This document shows positions 6,713 to 14,268 of a DNA stretch of 56,526 nucleotides, one piece after another. How positions within the stretch are numbered: position 1 is the first letter of the stretch; the number at the start of each line of letters is the position of its first letter. Location: positions 1-56,526 of the forward strand of contig CAMVHR010000018.1 in NCBI GenBank assembly GCA_947167345.1. The letters are read 5' to 3'. The stretch comes from an uncultured Treponema sp. GTDB lineage: Bacteria > Spirochaetota > Spirochaetia > Treponematales > Treponemataceae. The position numbers and the translations under genes are program-made. The notes beneath the pieces were generated by a model. The model was not told the DNA's origin. It searched no databases and saw only the letters and a program-made list of their open reading frames with translations.

Positions 6713-9144
6713 CGCTGTTCACCTTTTGGAAAATGTAATATAAACTCCGCCCCCTTTCCTTTTTCTGATTTCAGTTCAACGCTTCCATTAAAATCAGATT
6801 CCATAATTGATTTTACATGATAAAGCCCCAGACCACCGCCATCTGTTGTTGAAAAACGATAATTAAAAACTTTAGGTAGAATATCTGGTGCAATTCCATC
6901 ACCATCATCTTTGTATATTAAGTCGATAGTTTCGGAGTTTTCTTCCCAATCAATATAAATATTTTTTGTTTGGAACTTATCCGAATTAGACAATAAATTA
7001 TCAATAATGATAATAATTTTTATTGCTTCGAATTTTGTTTCCCACACAATTTCTGTTTTTGGTACATGAAATTTTATATTACTATAATTCGTTATACAAA
7101 AATTCGTCAAATATTCATTTGTAAAATCAACAAAATCCTTTGTTATTTTATTTGCTTTAACATTATAGTTTACCTTGCTAACCAAGCCCGATAGCGTTTC
7201 TACTTGTTGATTTAGGATAAAAATTTTATTTAAACAGTTTACAACCCCATCTTTATCATCAGATTTTAAATAGTTCATAGCATCGTCTAATTCAATTCTA
7301 ATTTTCTTAGATGCATGCGTAATTGTATGCTGCAAGGAAGCAAGCTGTTTTACATCTGAATTTACATCAGACACTAAGAACATATTTTCTTTTTGAACCT
7401 GTTTTATCTGCTCATCAAGTTCTTCATTTTTCTTTTCTGCATTTTCCTGCTTTACTTTCGCAATACTTGCTTCATATTGAGCTTTATTTTTTTCATCTTC
7501 TGCCTGAGCTGCGCGAATATCAGCTTCATCCGCCTTTCGTTCAGCTAGTTCCTTTTGTTTTTGGAGTTCAGCAATTTTATGCTTTGCCTCGTCAACAGAA
7601 GTCATCAAGTTACCATCTTTTGTTTTTTCTGCAATACGTTCCAAATCTGTTATAACTTGTGGATTTGCATCATCAAACAAAGTTGGCTCTGAGAAAATAT
7701 TTGCAAGGTCTTTATTATATGAAAGAACTTCTATGTTTTTGTCACTAATGAGCGTCTTTACTAATTGAACAAAATCTATCTTACTTCCAAGACTAGAATT
7801 AATCAGATAATCAGTATTATCAGAATCTTTATCTCTATCTAGAAGTGAGCGATTTTTTTCTACATGTGTAATATCTTTAAAATATTGTCTGCGAAGAAAA
7901 GCTTCGCCCCATAATACACCTGTTACATAACGCTCTAAACGGTGATGAGTAAGTTCAAATAATCTTCGTAATTGAATTGTTGTTTCTGATTCTATTAGTC
8001 CACCATCACGACTAGAAACTTCCTTAAACTCCTCAATATTATCTGTTTGAATATCAACTCGCCCGAATAAATCTCTGGTTCCAAGAAAACGGTTATACCC
8101 TTGTTGTTTCTTATAGTCTATTTTCCAACTATCATCGCCAGAATTACCAAAAGGAAGAATCCTAAAACCGTTTCGAAACAGAAATACAGAACCATAGGTA
8201 TGTGGTGGAACTCCCATTTTCATGGAAAATGAAGTCTTAGCAGCACGATTTAAGAAATACAAATTTATTGATACGGTATTTAATTTATCAAATATATTTT
8301 TCTCTCTAATACGATAAATTTCGGTGTCACGATCTATAAGTGAAGTTTCAATATAGTTTTTATCTAGTGAAACATCGATTTTAGTTGTTTTTAAACTTAT
8401 CACTTGTGAAATACTATTTGTTACCACCCCATTTACAATATTTCTTTCATGCGAGCCTTTTAATTTTTCTTTTTCATCGTCTTTTTTTGCCCAATCACAG
8501 ATAATTTCGATAGTAAAATCCATGGACTCAGAAAAAGGATTTATAAGTTTTTCCAAAGATTGCTTGAGACTAAGTATTTCAGATCTAGCCCAAATATTTC
8601 TTAAATCAGTTATCTCCAATATAGTTCCTGTAATTTTATTTTCAGGGAACTTTGGAATTTTAGAAAGAATATCATGCCTTACATTAATATTAATAAATTC
8701 TTGTTTCTGATCCTGTTCAAAATCCCTCCAATTAACTGTGAGCTGTTCAGCATTTGTATCTTTTTGACTTTTTGTTTTAAGCACAAGATTAGAACCAAGC
8801 CTGTCACAAGAAAATCGACCAACTCCTTTTGCCCCTGCATAATGACGATTTATCTGATCTCTATATGACTGCTGTTTTTCATCAGTCTCAGGATCTTCAG
8901 AGCCATCCTTTTTTGCGGAATACGCAAGGAACAACCACTTATTTTTTAAATCATCAAGAGTCATTCCTTTGCCATTATCTGCAATGATTATTCTTTCGGG
9001 TTCAAAAGTAATTTCAACTTTTGTAGCAAAAGCGTCATAGGAATTTTTTACAAGCTCAAAAATTGCAATATTTTCATTTCTAATGAGGTCTTTTCCGACC
9101 AAGTCCTTCAATGCCGAACTAACTTTAAACTGTAGTTTATCCAT
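6709..9144 (-). CDS. Dual-GHKL ATPase / histidine kinase-like sensor
   Basis: This 811-aa protein has two GHKL ATPase domains. The N-terminal one is of the MORC/Hsp90/MutL-like type, with N-box ELVKNSYDA at 30-38, DNGKGM at 56-61 and GAKGVGR at 104-110. Residues roughly 530-590 are a strongly charged coiled coil. A histidine-bearing helix follows (LQHTITH, H606 and H610), then a histidine-kinase-type ATPase with N-box IDNLLSN near 714, DDGDGI near 746 and GGGLGLYHVK near 769. It overlaps the C5 methyltransferase upstream by 8 nt and the receiver-HEPN gene downstream by 4 nt. GGAGG lies 6 nt before the ATG. GHKL proteins beside methyltransferases are known in RM contexts. The kinase role toward the receiver partner is inferred. 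Confidence 0.85.
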   Translation of the reverse strand: MDKLQFKVSSALKDLVGKDLIRNENIAIFELVKNSYDAFATKVEITFEPERIIIADNGKGMTLDDLKNKWLFLAYSAKKDGSEDPETDEKQQSYRDQINRHYAGAKGVGRFSCDRLGSNLVLKTKSQKDTNAEQLTVNWRDFEQDQKQEFININVRHDILSKIPKFPENKITGTILEITDLRNIWARSEILSLKQSLEKLINPFSESMDFTIEIICDWAKKDDEKEKLKGSHERNIVNGVVTNSISQVISLKTTKIDVSLDKNYIETSLIDRDTEIYRIREKNIFDKLNTVSINLYFLNRAAKTSFSMKMGVPPHTYGSVFLFRNGFRILPFGNSGDDSWKIDYKKQQGYNRFLGTRDLFGRVDIQTDNIEEFKEVSSRDGGLIESETTIQLRRLFELTHHRLERYVTGVLWGEAFLRRQYFKDITHVEKNRSLLDRDKDSDNTDYLINSSLGSKIDFVQLVKTLISDKNIEVLSYNKDLANIFSEPTLFDDANPQVITDLERIAEKTKDGNLMTSVDEAKHKIAELQKQKELAERKADEADIRAAQAEDEKNKAQYEASIAKVKQENAEKKNEELDEQIKQVQKENMFLVSDVNSDVKQLASLQHTITHASKKIRIELDDAMNYLKSDDKDGVVNCLNKIFILNQQVETLSGLVSKVNYNVKANKITKDFVDFTNEYLTNFCITNYSNIKFHVPKTEIVWETKFEAIKIIIIIDNLLSNSDKFQTKNIYIDWEENSETIDLIYKDDGDGIAPDILPKVFNYRFSTTDGGGLGLYHVKSIMESDFNGSVELKSEKGKGAEFILHFPKGEQR

Positions 9145-10327
9145 GCAACACCTCCATCAAAGCAAGGCCAATCTGTTCGGCAAATAATGGTGGAACAGCA
9201 TTTCCTACCTGCGTATATCGAGGAACTTCCATTTTCCTGCGTTTGCCACCAGAGGTATATTTTCCCTTAAACTCGTACCAATCCGGAAAACTTTGGATTC
9301 TAGCGTGTTCCCTAACGGTTAGAATTCGTGGTTCTTCATAATGAACAAGTTCATCTGGGATTGATGTTATCGTTGGTGCCTGTGAATTAGCATCAAGAAC
9401 TGTTACTCCACGTCTTTTTAAATTCTCTACGATTCCATCTTTTGGAGTTATTCTCTTTCCACGAGGCGCATTATGTAATAAATCATTATGAAGCTGAATA
9501 ATTGTTTCTGTATGATTTACAAAACGATGACTGTCTACCGCCCCATTATGATTCTCTATACCTTTTCGCATTAAACGCTGATATCCAGATTCGGCATTTC
9601 CGTATAAACCAGCCTGAAAGCTTTTTGTATCAGGAGATTGGCAAGTTCCATTTGATTTTTCTAAATCACTTATTGCATCACGAATTGAAGTAGAAATTCC
9701 GATTCCTTTTTTATTACAAAAAGCCTGTTTATTCTGCTCCAATCGAGCAAAAACATCTGTTGGATTATGATTTTTCATTGCAACGAGAATAAATCTATGC
9801 CTTTTTTGAGGAACACCGTATTCAGAAACGTCAATGATTTTTGAATCAGTATGATATCCTAACTCTTCGAGTTTTTCGATTACATAAGATGAGTATTTCT
9901 TTATGCATCCTTGCTTTCCTTTGAAATTAACAGTAAAACCATGCACATTCTCAAAGATAAGGGCCTCTGGCTGAACCAATTCAATAAATTTTATATATGA
10001 TTTTACAAGCTTATTGCGGACATCCTTATTATCTCGCTTACCAGCCAAAGAAAAGCCTTGACATGGCGGCCCGCCTGCGACAAGCTCAACTTGTCCACGT
10101 AAAGCTATCAACTGTTCTTTTTTTTCTTCTAGAATTTTATTTATGTCATGCTCTTTAACATCAAGCCAAGCCGGCCAATCGAAATGATGCTTGTTATCGA
10201 TAAGATTATATCTGAGAGTAGAAAATGCGTCTTTATTCTTTTCTATGGCAAACAATCCATTCAATCCGGCATTATACAAGCCGACCGACAGACCACCACA
10301 GCCTGCGAAAATGTCTATATATGCCAT
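9137..10327 (-). CDS. DNA (cytosine-5-)-methyltransferase, Vsr-associated
   Basis: This is a 396-aa C5 methyltransferase: motif I DIFAGCGGLSVGLYNAG at residues 5-21, motif IV GGPPCQGFSLAG with catalytic Cys at 89, motif VI ENVHGF, motif VIII QKRHRF and motif X QVGNAVPPLFAEQIGLAL. GGAGG lies 6 nt before the ATG. It is the first gene of the minus-strand module and its end overlaps the dual-GHKL gene. A vsr gene lies 641 bp away in divergent orientation, the classic companion of a 5mC methyltransferase. It is only distantly similar to the other C5 enzyme in this window, with a different target-recognition region, so the two probably methylate different sites. Confidence 0.95.
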   Translation of the reverse strand: MAYIDIFAGCGGLSVGLYNAGLNGLFAIEKNKDAFSTLRYNLIDNKHHFDWPAWLDVKEHDINKILEEKKEQLIALRGQVELVAGGPPCQGFSLAGKRDNKDVRNKLVKSYIKFIELVQPEALIFENVHGFTVNFKGKQGCIKKYSSYVIEKLEELGYHTDSKIIDVSEYGVPQKRHRFILVAMKNHNPTDVFARLEQNKQAFCNKKGIGISTSIRDAISDLEKSNGTCQSPDTKSFQAGLYGNAESGYQRLMRKGIENHNGAVDSHRFVNHTETIIQLHNDLLHNAPRGKRITPKDGIVENLKRRGVTVLDANSQAPTITSIPDELVHYEEPRILTVREHARIQSFPDWYEFKGKYTSGGKRRKMEVPRYTQVGNAVPPLFAEQIGLALMEVLHG

Positions 10328-10363
10328 GATTGTCCTCCGCAGAAGAAGTCAATTGTACGCAAG

Positions 10364-10404
10364 ATACAATACCCCCAAATTTTAATCCTAAATATTGTAT
10401 TATA
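10364..10404. promoter_or_regulatory. Divergent control region: inverted repeat and minus-strand TATAAT
   Basis: ATACAATA (10364-10371) and TATTGTAT (10393-10400) form an 8-bp inverted repeat with a 21-nt spacer. The right arm overlaps a perfect -10 TATAAT on the minus strand (10404-10399) facing the C5 methyltransferase. This is a plausible operator or hairpin controlling the defence module. No regulator for it is identifiable. Confidence 0.4.
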
Positions 10405-10432
10405 CCACAATCAAAGATTTTTTGCATCATTT

Positions 10433-10462
10433 TTGACAAAAATCTTGAAAATGTCACATATT
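10433..10462 (+). promoter_or_regulatory. Candidate promoter for the 98-aa ORF
   Basis: TTGACA (10433-10438), an 18-nt spacer, then CATATT (10457-10462). The expected start of transcription would be about 10 nt before the ATG at 10480. It faces away from the methyltransferase. Confidence 0.45.
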
Positions 10463-10479
10463 CCCCATAAACTATACCT

Positions 10480-10776
10480 ATGCAGAATCCATTTCAAGTT
10501 GCTGAAAAGGCAAAATCTATTGCCGAACATATTTCCATAATTCGCGATTATCAGCAGACGGGGCTTTTTGACAGACCAAAAGCTCTGGAAATTTACAAAA
10601 AATTCAATCTTGAAAATGCAGATTACTGTGTTCTTATGAACACAACCGCAGCCGCCACTAATTCCAGTATTCAAATAGATTCAGCCAGCGACAAAATCAT
10701 TGTGGAAAACTTAAAAAGACAGGCTTTATGGGTCGTTGGGGAAGAACCTCTTACATGCAAGGAAATTATAATCTAA
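10480..10776 (+). CDS. Hypothetical protein, 98 aa
   Basis: Not recognised. The predicted protein is largely helical and soluble, with a charged N-terminal half, no signal peptide and no membrane segment. It lies alone between the divergent methyltransferase and vsr genes. There is no Shine-Dalgarno, but a reasonable promoter ends about 18 nt before the ATG, so the message would have a very short leader. The position in the divergent control region of a defence module would suit a small regulator or antitoxin, but nothing in the sequence shows that. It could also be a non-coding open frame. Confidence 0.45.
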   Translation: MQNPFQVAEKAKSIAEHISIIRDYQQTGLFDRPKALEIYKKFNLENADYCVLMNTTAAATNSSIQIDSASDKIIVENLKRQALWVVGEEPLTCKEIII

Positions 10777-10967
10777 AACTTCTCACCGGCCTTACATTCA
10801 ACAGGAATTATCCGCATTTCATCCTGCAAAAGAAAAGCTTAAAACTTGAAAAATCTGCAAAATAGAATTTTTACACAGAAATAAAGAGGATTCTGCCTAA
10901 TCGTACACATTTTTATGATTTTTAACTTGTTCTTTACGACTATTGCCTTGACTGCTATACTGTCAGT

Positions 10968-11459
10968 ATGGATGTTCTATCGCCAGAGTCCCGGCACAAG
11001 GCAATGTCACACATTCGCTCAAAGGATACCAAGCCCGAAAAGCAGATTCGCTCAGCCTTATTCAAGGCAGGCTTCCGTTACCGCATTTGTGACAAGCGAT
11101 ATCCTGGCAAACCAGACCTAATTTTTCCCCGATACTACGCTGTAATTTTCATAAACGGCTGCTTTTGGCACGCACATGAGTCTTGTGAATATTTCAGGTT
11201 TCCACATTCAAATCAGGATTTTTGGCGGAACAAATTCGCACGCAACAAGGAAAGGGATAAAAAGACAATCAAATATTATCAGGATCAGTGCTGGAGAGTC
11301 TGCCTTGTCTGGGAGTGTTCAATCCGCGGAAAAAACTCCAGACGCAAAATAGAAAAAGTCACAGAACAAATCATTCAATGGCTTGAAGAACCTGAGGAAT
11401 CTTTTTTGGAAATCAGGGGTCTCACTACAGATAAACTCAGTCCAGACAAAAAAGATTAG
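10968..11459 (+). CDS. vsr: Very short patch repair endonuclease (Vsr)
   Basis: This 163-aa protein matches the Vsr family along its length. It has the N-terminal helix (RHKAMSHIRSKDT), YPGKPDLIF with the metal-binding Asp at 50, the GCFWHAH block at 64-70 with catalytic and zinc-site His/Cys, and WRVCLVWEC near the end. Vsr nicks beside T:G mismatches left by deamination of 5-methylcytosine, so it limits mutation at sites methylated by the neighbouring C5 enzyme. The promoter-like TATACT ends only 6 nt before the ATG and there is no Shine-Dalgarno, so the transcript may be leaderless. Its stop codon lies inside the first unit of the 23-bp repeat array. Confidence 0.96.
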   Translation: MDVLSPESRHKAMSHIRSKDTKPEKQIRSALFKAGFRYRICDKRYPGKPDLIFPRYYAVIFINGCFWHAHESCEYFRFPHSNQDFWRNKFARNKERDKKTIKYYQDQCWRVCLVWECSIRGKNSRRKIEKVTEQIIQWLEEPEESFLEIRGLTTDKLSPDKKD

Positions 11460-11585
11460 AATCATTATAACAAAAATATTAGAATCGTTTTACAAAAAAG
11501 ATTCCAATCGTTTTACAAAAAAGATTAGAATCGTTTTACCAGAGAGATTAGAATCGTTTTGACAAAACGATTCCAATCTTTCTGT
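11454..11585 (+). repeat. Six tandem 23-bp units (array 1)
   Basis: Cores of the form GATTNNAATC start at 11454, 11477 (TATT variant), 11500, 11523, 11546 and 11569, each exactly 23 bp after the last. The two centre bases are AG or CC, so the core is a palindrome with a variable centre. In the best copies it is followed by GTTTT and an A-rich tail. There are no unique spacers, so this is not a CRISPR array. It ends about 85 bp before the HU-like gene. Confidence 0.9.
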
Positions 11586-11595
11586 CAGAAGAATT

Positions 11596-11615
11596 TTGTA
11601 GAGTTTAATCTACAA
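11596..11615 (+). other. Small inverted repeat upstream of the HU-like gene
   Basis: TTGTAGA - GTTTAA - TCTACAA is a 7-bp stem. A run of eight T begins 8 nt later. It could be a weak terminator for vsr or a 5' leader structure. The T run is too far away for a typical terminator. Confidence 0.35.
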
Positions 11616-11670
11616 TCAGAGCGTTTTTTTTGTGTTACATTACAATCAACATCAAATTATGGAGGACAAA

Positions 11671-12444
11671 ATGTCTGAAGCATTACAAACAAACTTCAAC
11701 GATGTTGAAGCAGAAGGACGAATCATGCTCATTAAGAACCCTCTTGGCAACGGTTCTGAGTATTATGGAAGATTTAACCGCAGAATGGTTAATACAAGAA
11801 CGCTCATTGCACGCATACAGGCAAGAAAGGCCGGTACAAATGAGCTGAACGTGCAGCAGATTGCCGGATTCCTAAAGGAGGAAGCTCTTGCTGCACTAAG
11901 GAACGGAGAAGCCGTGAATGTCCTTGATTTGGGTACATTCTACATCACACCCAAAGGCAAATATGACGGAACAGGTTTTGTAACAGAAGACGGCTCAAAG
12001 CCGCTCCAGGTAAAATGTACGCCATCACAGCTTACACAGAATACAGTTGAAAACATTCATATTACAGACATCAGCTATTCTGGAAGGGGTATAAAAATCA
12101 AGAGTATATACAACAAGTTTACAGAACTTGAAGACGGCATTCTGACACGAGGCAAGGAAGTACGCATTACGGGCGAAAAGCTCAAAATAGGAGGTAAAGA
12201 CAGCGGCATATTCCTGTGCCCTGTTGACGAAAACACTGAGGTCGTCTCAAATGAAGAAATGTGGACGCAATGCACCCACATTACGGCAAACACCAGCAGT
12301 TCTCTGGAGTTCTACATTCCAGATGTCATCGATACTGGAACAAAGTACAAAATTCTAGTTCGCACAGCCTATATGGGCAAAGACAAGAATGACCGAAAGA
12401 ATATGCTAAAAGCCATGTCCAAAGTAGTATCCATAGCAGAGTAA
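11671..12444 (+). CDS. HU-like DNA-binding protein with C-terminal Ig-like (DUF4469-type) domain
   Basis: This is a 257-aa protein. The N-terminal 110 residues resemble the HU/IHF-like fold (RFNRRMVNTRTLIARIQ, then VNVLDLGTFYITPKGKY), as in Bacteroidetes and spirochaete variants. The C-terminal 100 residues resemble a DUF4469 Ig-like domain (ISYSGRGIKI; RGKEVRITGEKLKI; VIDTGTKYKILVRT). It probably binds DNA as a nucleoid-type protein. A GTG-initiated extension is possible from 11632, but GGAGG at 11661-11665 points to the ATG at 11671. The 23-bp repeat array lies just upstream in the same orientation. Confidence 0.75.
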   Translation: MSEALQTNFNDVEAEGRIMLIKNPLGNGSEYYGRFNRRMVNTRTLIARIQARKAGTNELNVQQIAGFLKEEALAALRNGEAVNVLDLGTFYITPKGKYDGTGFVTEDGSKPLQVKCTPSQLTQNTVENIHITDISYSGRGIKIKSIYNKFTELEDGILTRGKEVRITGEKLKIGGKDSGIFLCPVDENTEVVSNEEMWTQCTHITANTSSSLEFYIPDVIDTGTKYKILVRTAYMGKDKNDRKNMLKAMSKVVSIAE

Positions 12445-12449
12445 AATAT

Positions 12450-12484
12450 GGAGCTGTTCGTAAAAATACATTACGAGCAGCTCC
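12450..12484 (+). other. Strong stem-loop after the HU-like gene
   Basis: A 14-bp stem with one G-T pair (GGAGCTGTTCGTAA / TTACGAGCAGCTCC) and a 7-nt loop starts 6 nt after the stop. The plus strand has no T tract after it, so it is more likely an mRNA-stabilising hairpin or rho-dependent element than an intrinsic terminator. Confidence 0.6.
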
Positions 12485-12545
12485 TATCAAAAAAACTCTG
12501 GCAATATTTTCATTTTCATACTACAATTAAAAGCAGGAGAATGCC

Positions 12546-13109
12546 ATGAAAAAATTTTCTTCTGCACTGAAAACACTGCTCTTTCTGACTACAATCATGT
12601 TATTCACATTTTCATGTTCTTCAGACTCTGGTTCAGACTCAGACATAAGCGTAAACATTGACAATGAAGTTCGTACAGTCTACAGTCTGACAAACGAGTT
12701 TCGTACAGGCAGCGAAGCTTTTTATATTAATCAAGACAATACTACTACAACCTCTGTTGTCGGACAGCTAGGCACTCTTACACTGGATGAAAATTTATGC
12801 AGGGCTGCTACAGTCAGGGCAAGAGAGATTGTAAGCAATTTTTCACATACCCGTCCTAACGGTTCAGACTGTTTTTCTGTTTTGGCAGAACTTGGAATTT
12901 CTCATTCTGCCGCAGGCGAGAATATTGCAGCCGGCAACAGCTCCGGTCAGAGAACTTTTTTACAATGGAAAGAAGATAATGAAAACTATTCTGGTCAGGG
13001 CCACAGGCGCAACATGCTGGGACTTAATTTTACAAGAATAGGCATTGCCTACGTCTACGATGCAAGCAGTACCTACAAATATTACTGGGTAATGATACTG
13101 GCAAGATGA
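12546..13109 (+). CDS. CAP-domain (SCP/PR1-like, YkwD-type) lipoprotein
   Basis: This 187-aa protein has an N-terminal signal sequence ending in a lipobox-like TFSC at residues 21-24, so it is probably anchored at the cell surface or periplasmic membrane. The rest is a CAP domain with conserved blocks FSHTRPNG, AGENIAAG and GHRRNMLG, and a C-terminal aromatic strand. It belongs to the short bacterial CAP proteins similar to B. subtilis YkwD. The biochemical role of these is poorly known. AGGAG is well placed before the ATG. It converges on the hexokinase gene with one base between the stops. Confidence 0.9.
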   Translation: MKKFSSALKTLLFLTTIMLFTFSCSSDSGSDSDISVNIDNEVRTVYSLTNEFRTGSEAFYINQDNTTTTSVVGQLGTLTLDENLCRAATVRAREIVSNFSHTRPNGSDCFSVLAELGISHSAAGENIAAGNSSGQRTFLQWKEDNENYSGQGHRRNMLGLNFTRIGIAYVYDASSTYKYYWVMILAR

Positions 13110-13110
13110 T

Positions 13111-14259
13111 CTAAATGAAAGCAGAAGCAAAAGTTCCTGCAGTTATATCATCTGCAACCTGAGCAATTTCAAAATCATCAGAAAGAAGTTCTTTTAACCT
13201 GGCTTCAAAAGCATTTTTTAAAAGAGGAGTTTTCCAGAATGTGCTCCCATTACAGGCAATAAACACCTTGCCAGAGTTTTGATTCTTATCCGATGCAATA
13301 ATCGCTGCATACACGGCTTCAGCAGAAAGTTTTGCAGAACGCATGACAACACACCTGGCAAGCTCTTTAAGAATTGAGTTTTCACCATTCAAAATAGGAT
13401 CAAGGTCTGCCGCTGTAAGATGTGCAGAACCATTACAAGCAAAAGATTCATCTTTAGATAAATCTTCCGTACAGGCGGCATCGGTCATTGCATGGACAAT
13501 TTCGCCCAAGTATGCTCCTGAGCACATTTTTTCAAGCATGGACTGCCCCGGGCACGATGACCGGCTGTCAACAATTTTGTCAAAATCACTCTGTTCAATG
13601 CCGTTGAACATTCCACATTCAGTAACTATAATGTGCCCGTCATGAATATATGCACTGTTCATTCCAGTTCCCAAGATAAACGCAATATGAGAACGCATCT
13701 GCTGCCCCTGTGTAGCAACAATGCCCGAAAGCAAGAGTGCCGCAGTATCATTCAGGACACTTACTTTCTGTATCCGTTTCCACCCACGCCTTGCAAGTTC
13801 AGTCTTCAATTCTTTTGCCAAAAGAGACCCCTCTGCATCACGAGCTTTAACCTCTTTTGAAAACTTAAGTATTCTACCGTCACCATCCTCGGTAATTTCC
13901 ATTGCATAGCTAAAACAGAATGCAATTCTGTCAGAGGCATCCTTAAGCCGTTCTATATTTAAGGCGATTGCACTAAAGAATTCCTCTTTAGAAAGTTCCC
14001 TGTCTATTCCAGGCATTGAGGTCTTTTCAAAATCAGATATACTTATGCCTGTTTTATTTTTTGTAACAATGCAGGATCGAAAATTCGTTCCACCTGCATC
14101 AATTACAATTGCAGTCTCACCTTCATTAATCTCCCGTATTGTCGCACAGCCAGCATTAAGTCCATCCTGCATGTCAGACAGAATTTTTTCATGAAGATTA
14201 TCTGCAACACCAGTGTCAAAGTTATGCCGACTTAAAAATTCCCGTATATTCTGATTCAT
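13111..14259 (-). CDS. Hexokinase (eukaryotic-type fold), amino-sugar operon
   Basis: This is a 382-aa hexokinase-family protein. It has the phosphate-1 loop VIDAGGTNFRSC near residue 50, the sugar-binding segment FCFSYAMEITEDGDG near 115, NDTAA with the expected catalytic Asp near 165, and the second ATP loop ILGTGMNSAYI near 190. It is the last gene of the GH20-nagA-nagB operon. This suggests it phosphorylates free N-acetylglucosamine or glucosamine released in the cytoplasm and so supplies NagA. Bacterial NagK enzymes are usually of the ROK family, so a hexokinase-family enzyme here is somewhat unusual. Substrate preference cannot be read from the sequence, and glucose is an alternative. 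Confidence 0.88.
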   Translation of the reverse strand: MNQNIREFLSRHNFDTGVADNLHEKILSDMQDGLNAGCATIREINEGETAIVIDAGGTNFRSCIVTKNKTGISISDFEKTSMPGIDRELSKEEFFSAIALNIERLKDASDRIAFCFSYAMEITEDGDGRILKFSKEVKARDAEGSLLAKELKTELARRGWKRIQKVSVLNDTAALLLSGIVATQGQQMRSHIAFILGTGMNSAYIHDGHIIVTECGMFNGIEQSDFDKIVDSRSSCPGQSMLEKMCSGAYLGEIVHAMTDAACTEDLSKDESFACNGSAHLTAADLDPILNGENSILKELARCVVMRSAKLSAEAVYAAIIASDKNQNSGKVFIACNGSTFWKTPLLKNAFEARLKELLSDDFEIAQVADDITAGTFASAFI

Positions 14260-14268
14260 TATTTCTTT

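Noticed and set aside
11454..11585. CRISPR array
   Set aside because: Units follow each other every 23 bp with no unique spacers, and no cas genes are present.
12450..12484. Intrinsic terminator after the HU-like gene
   Set aside because: The stem is strong but no T tract follows on the plus strand, so it is listed only as a stem-loop.
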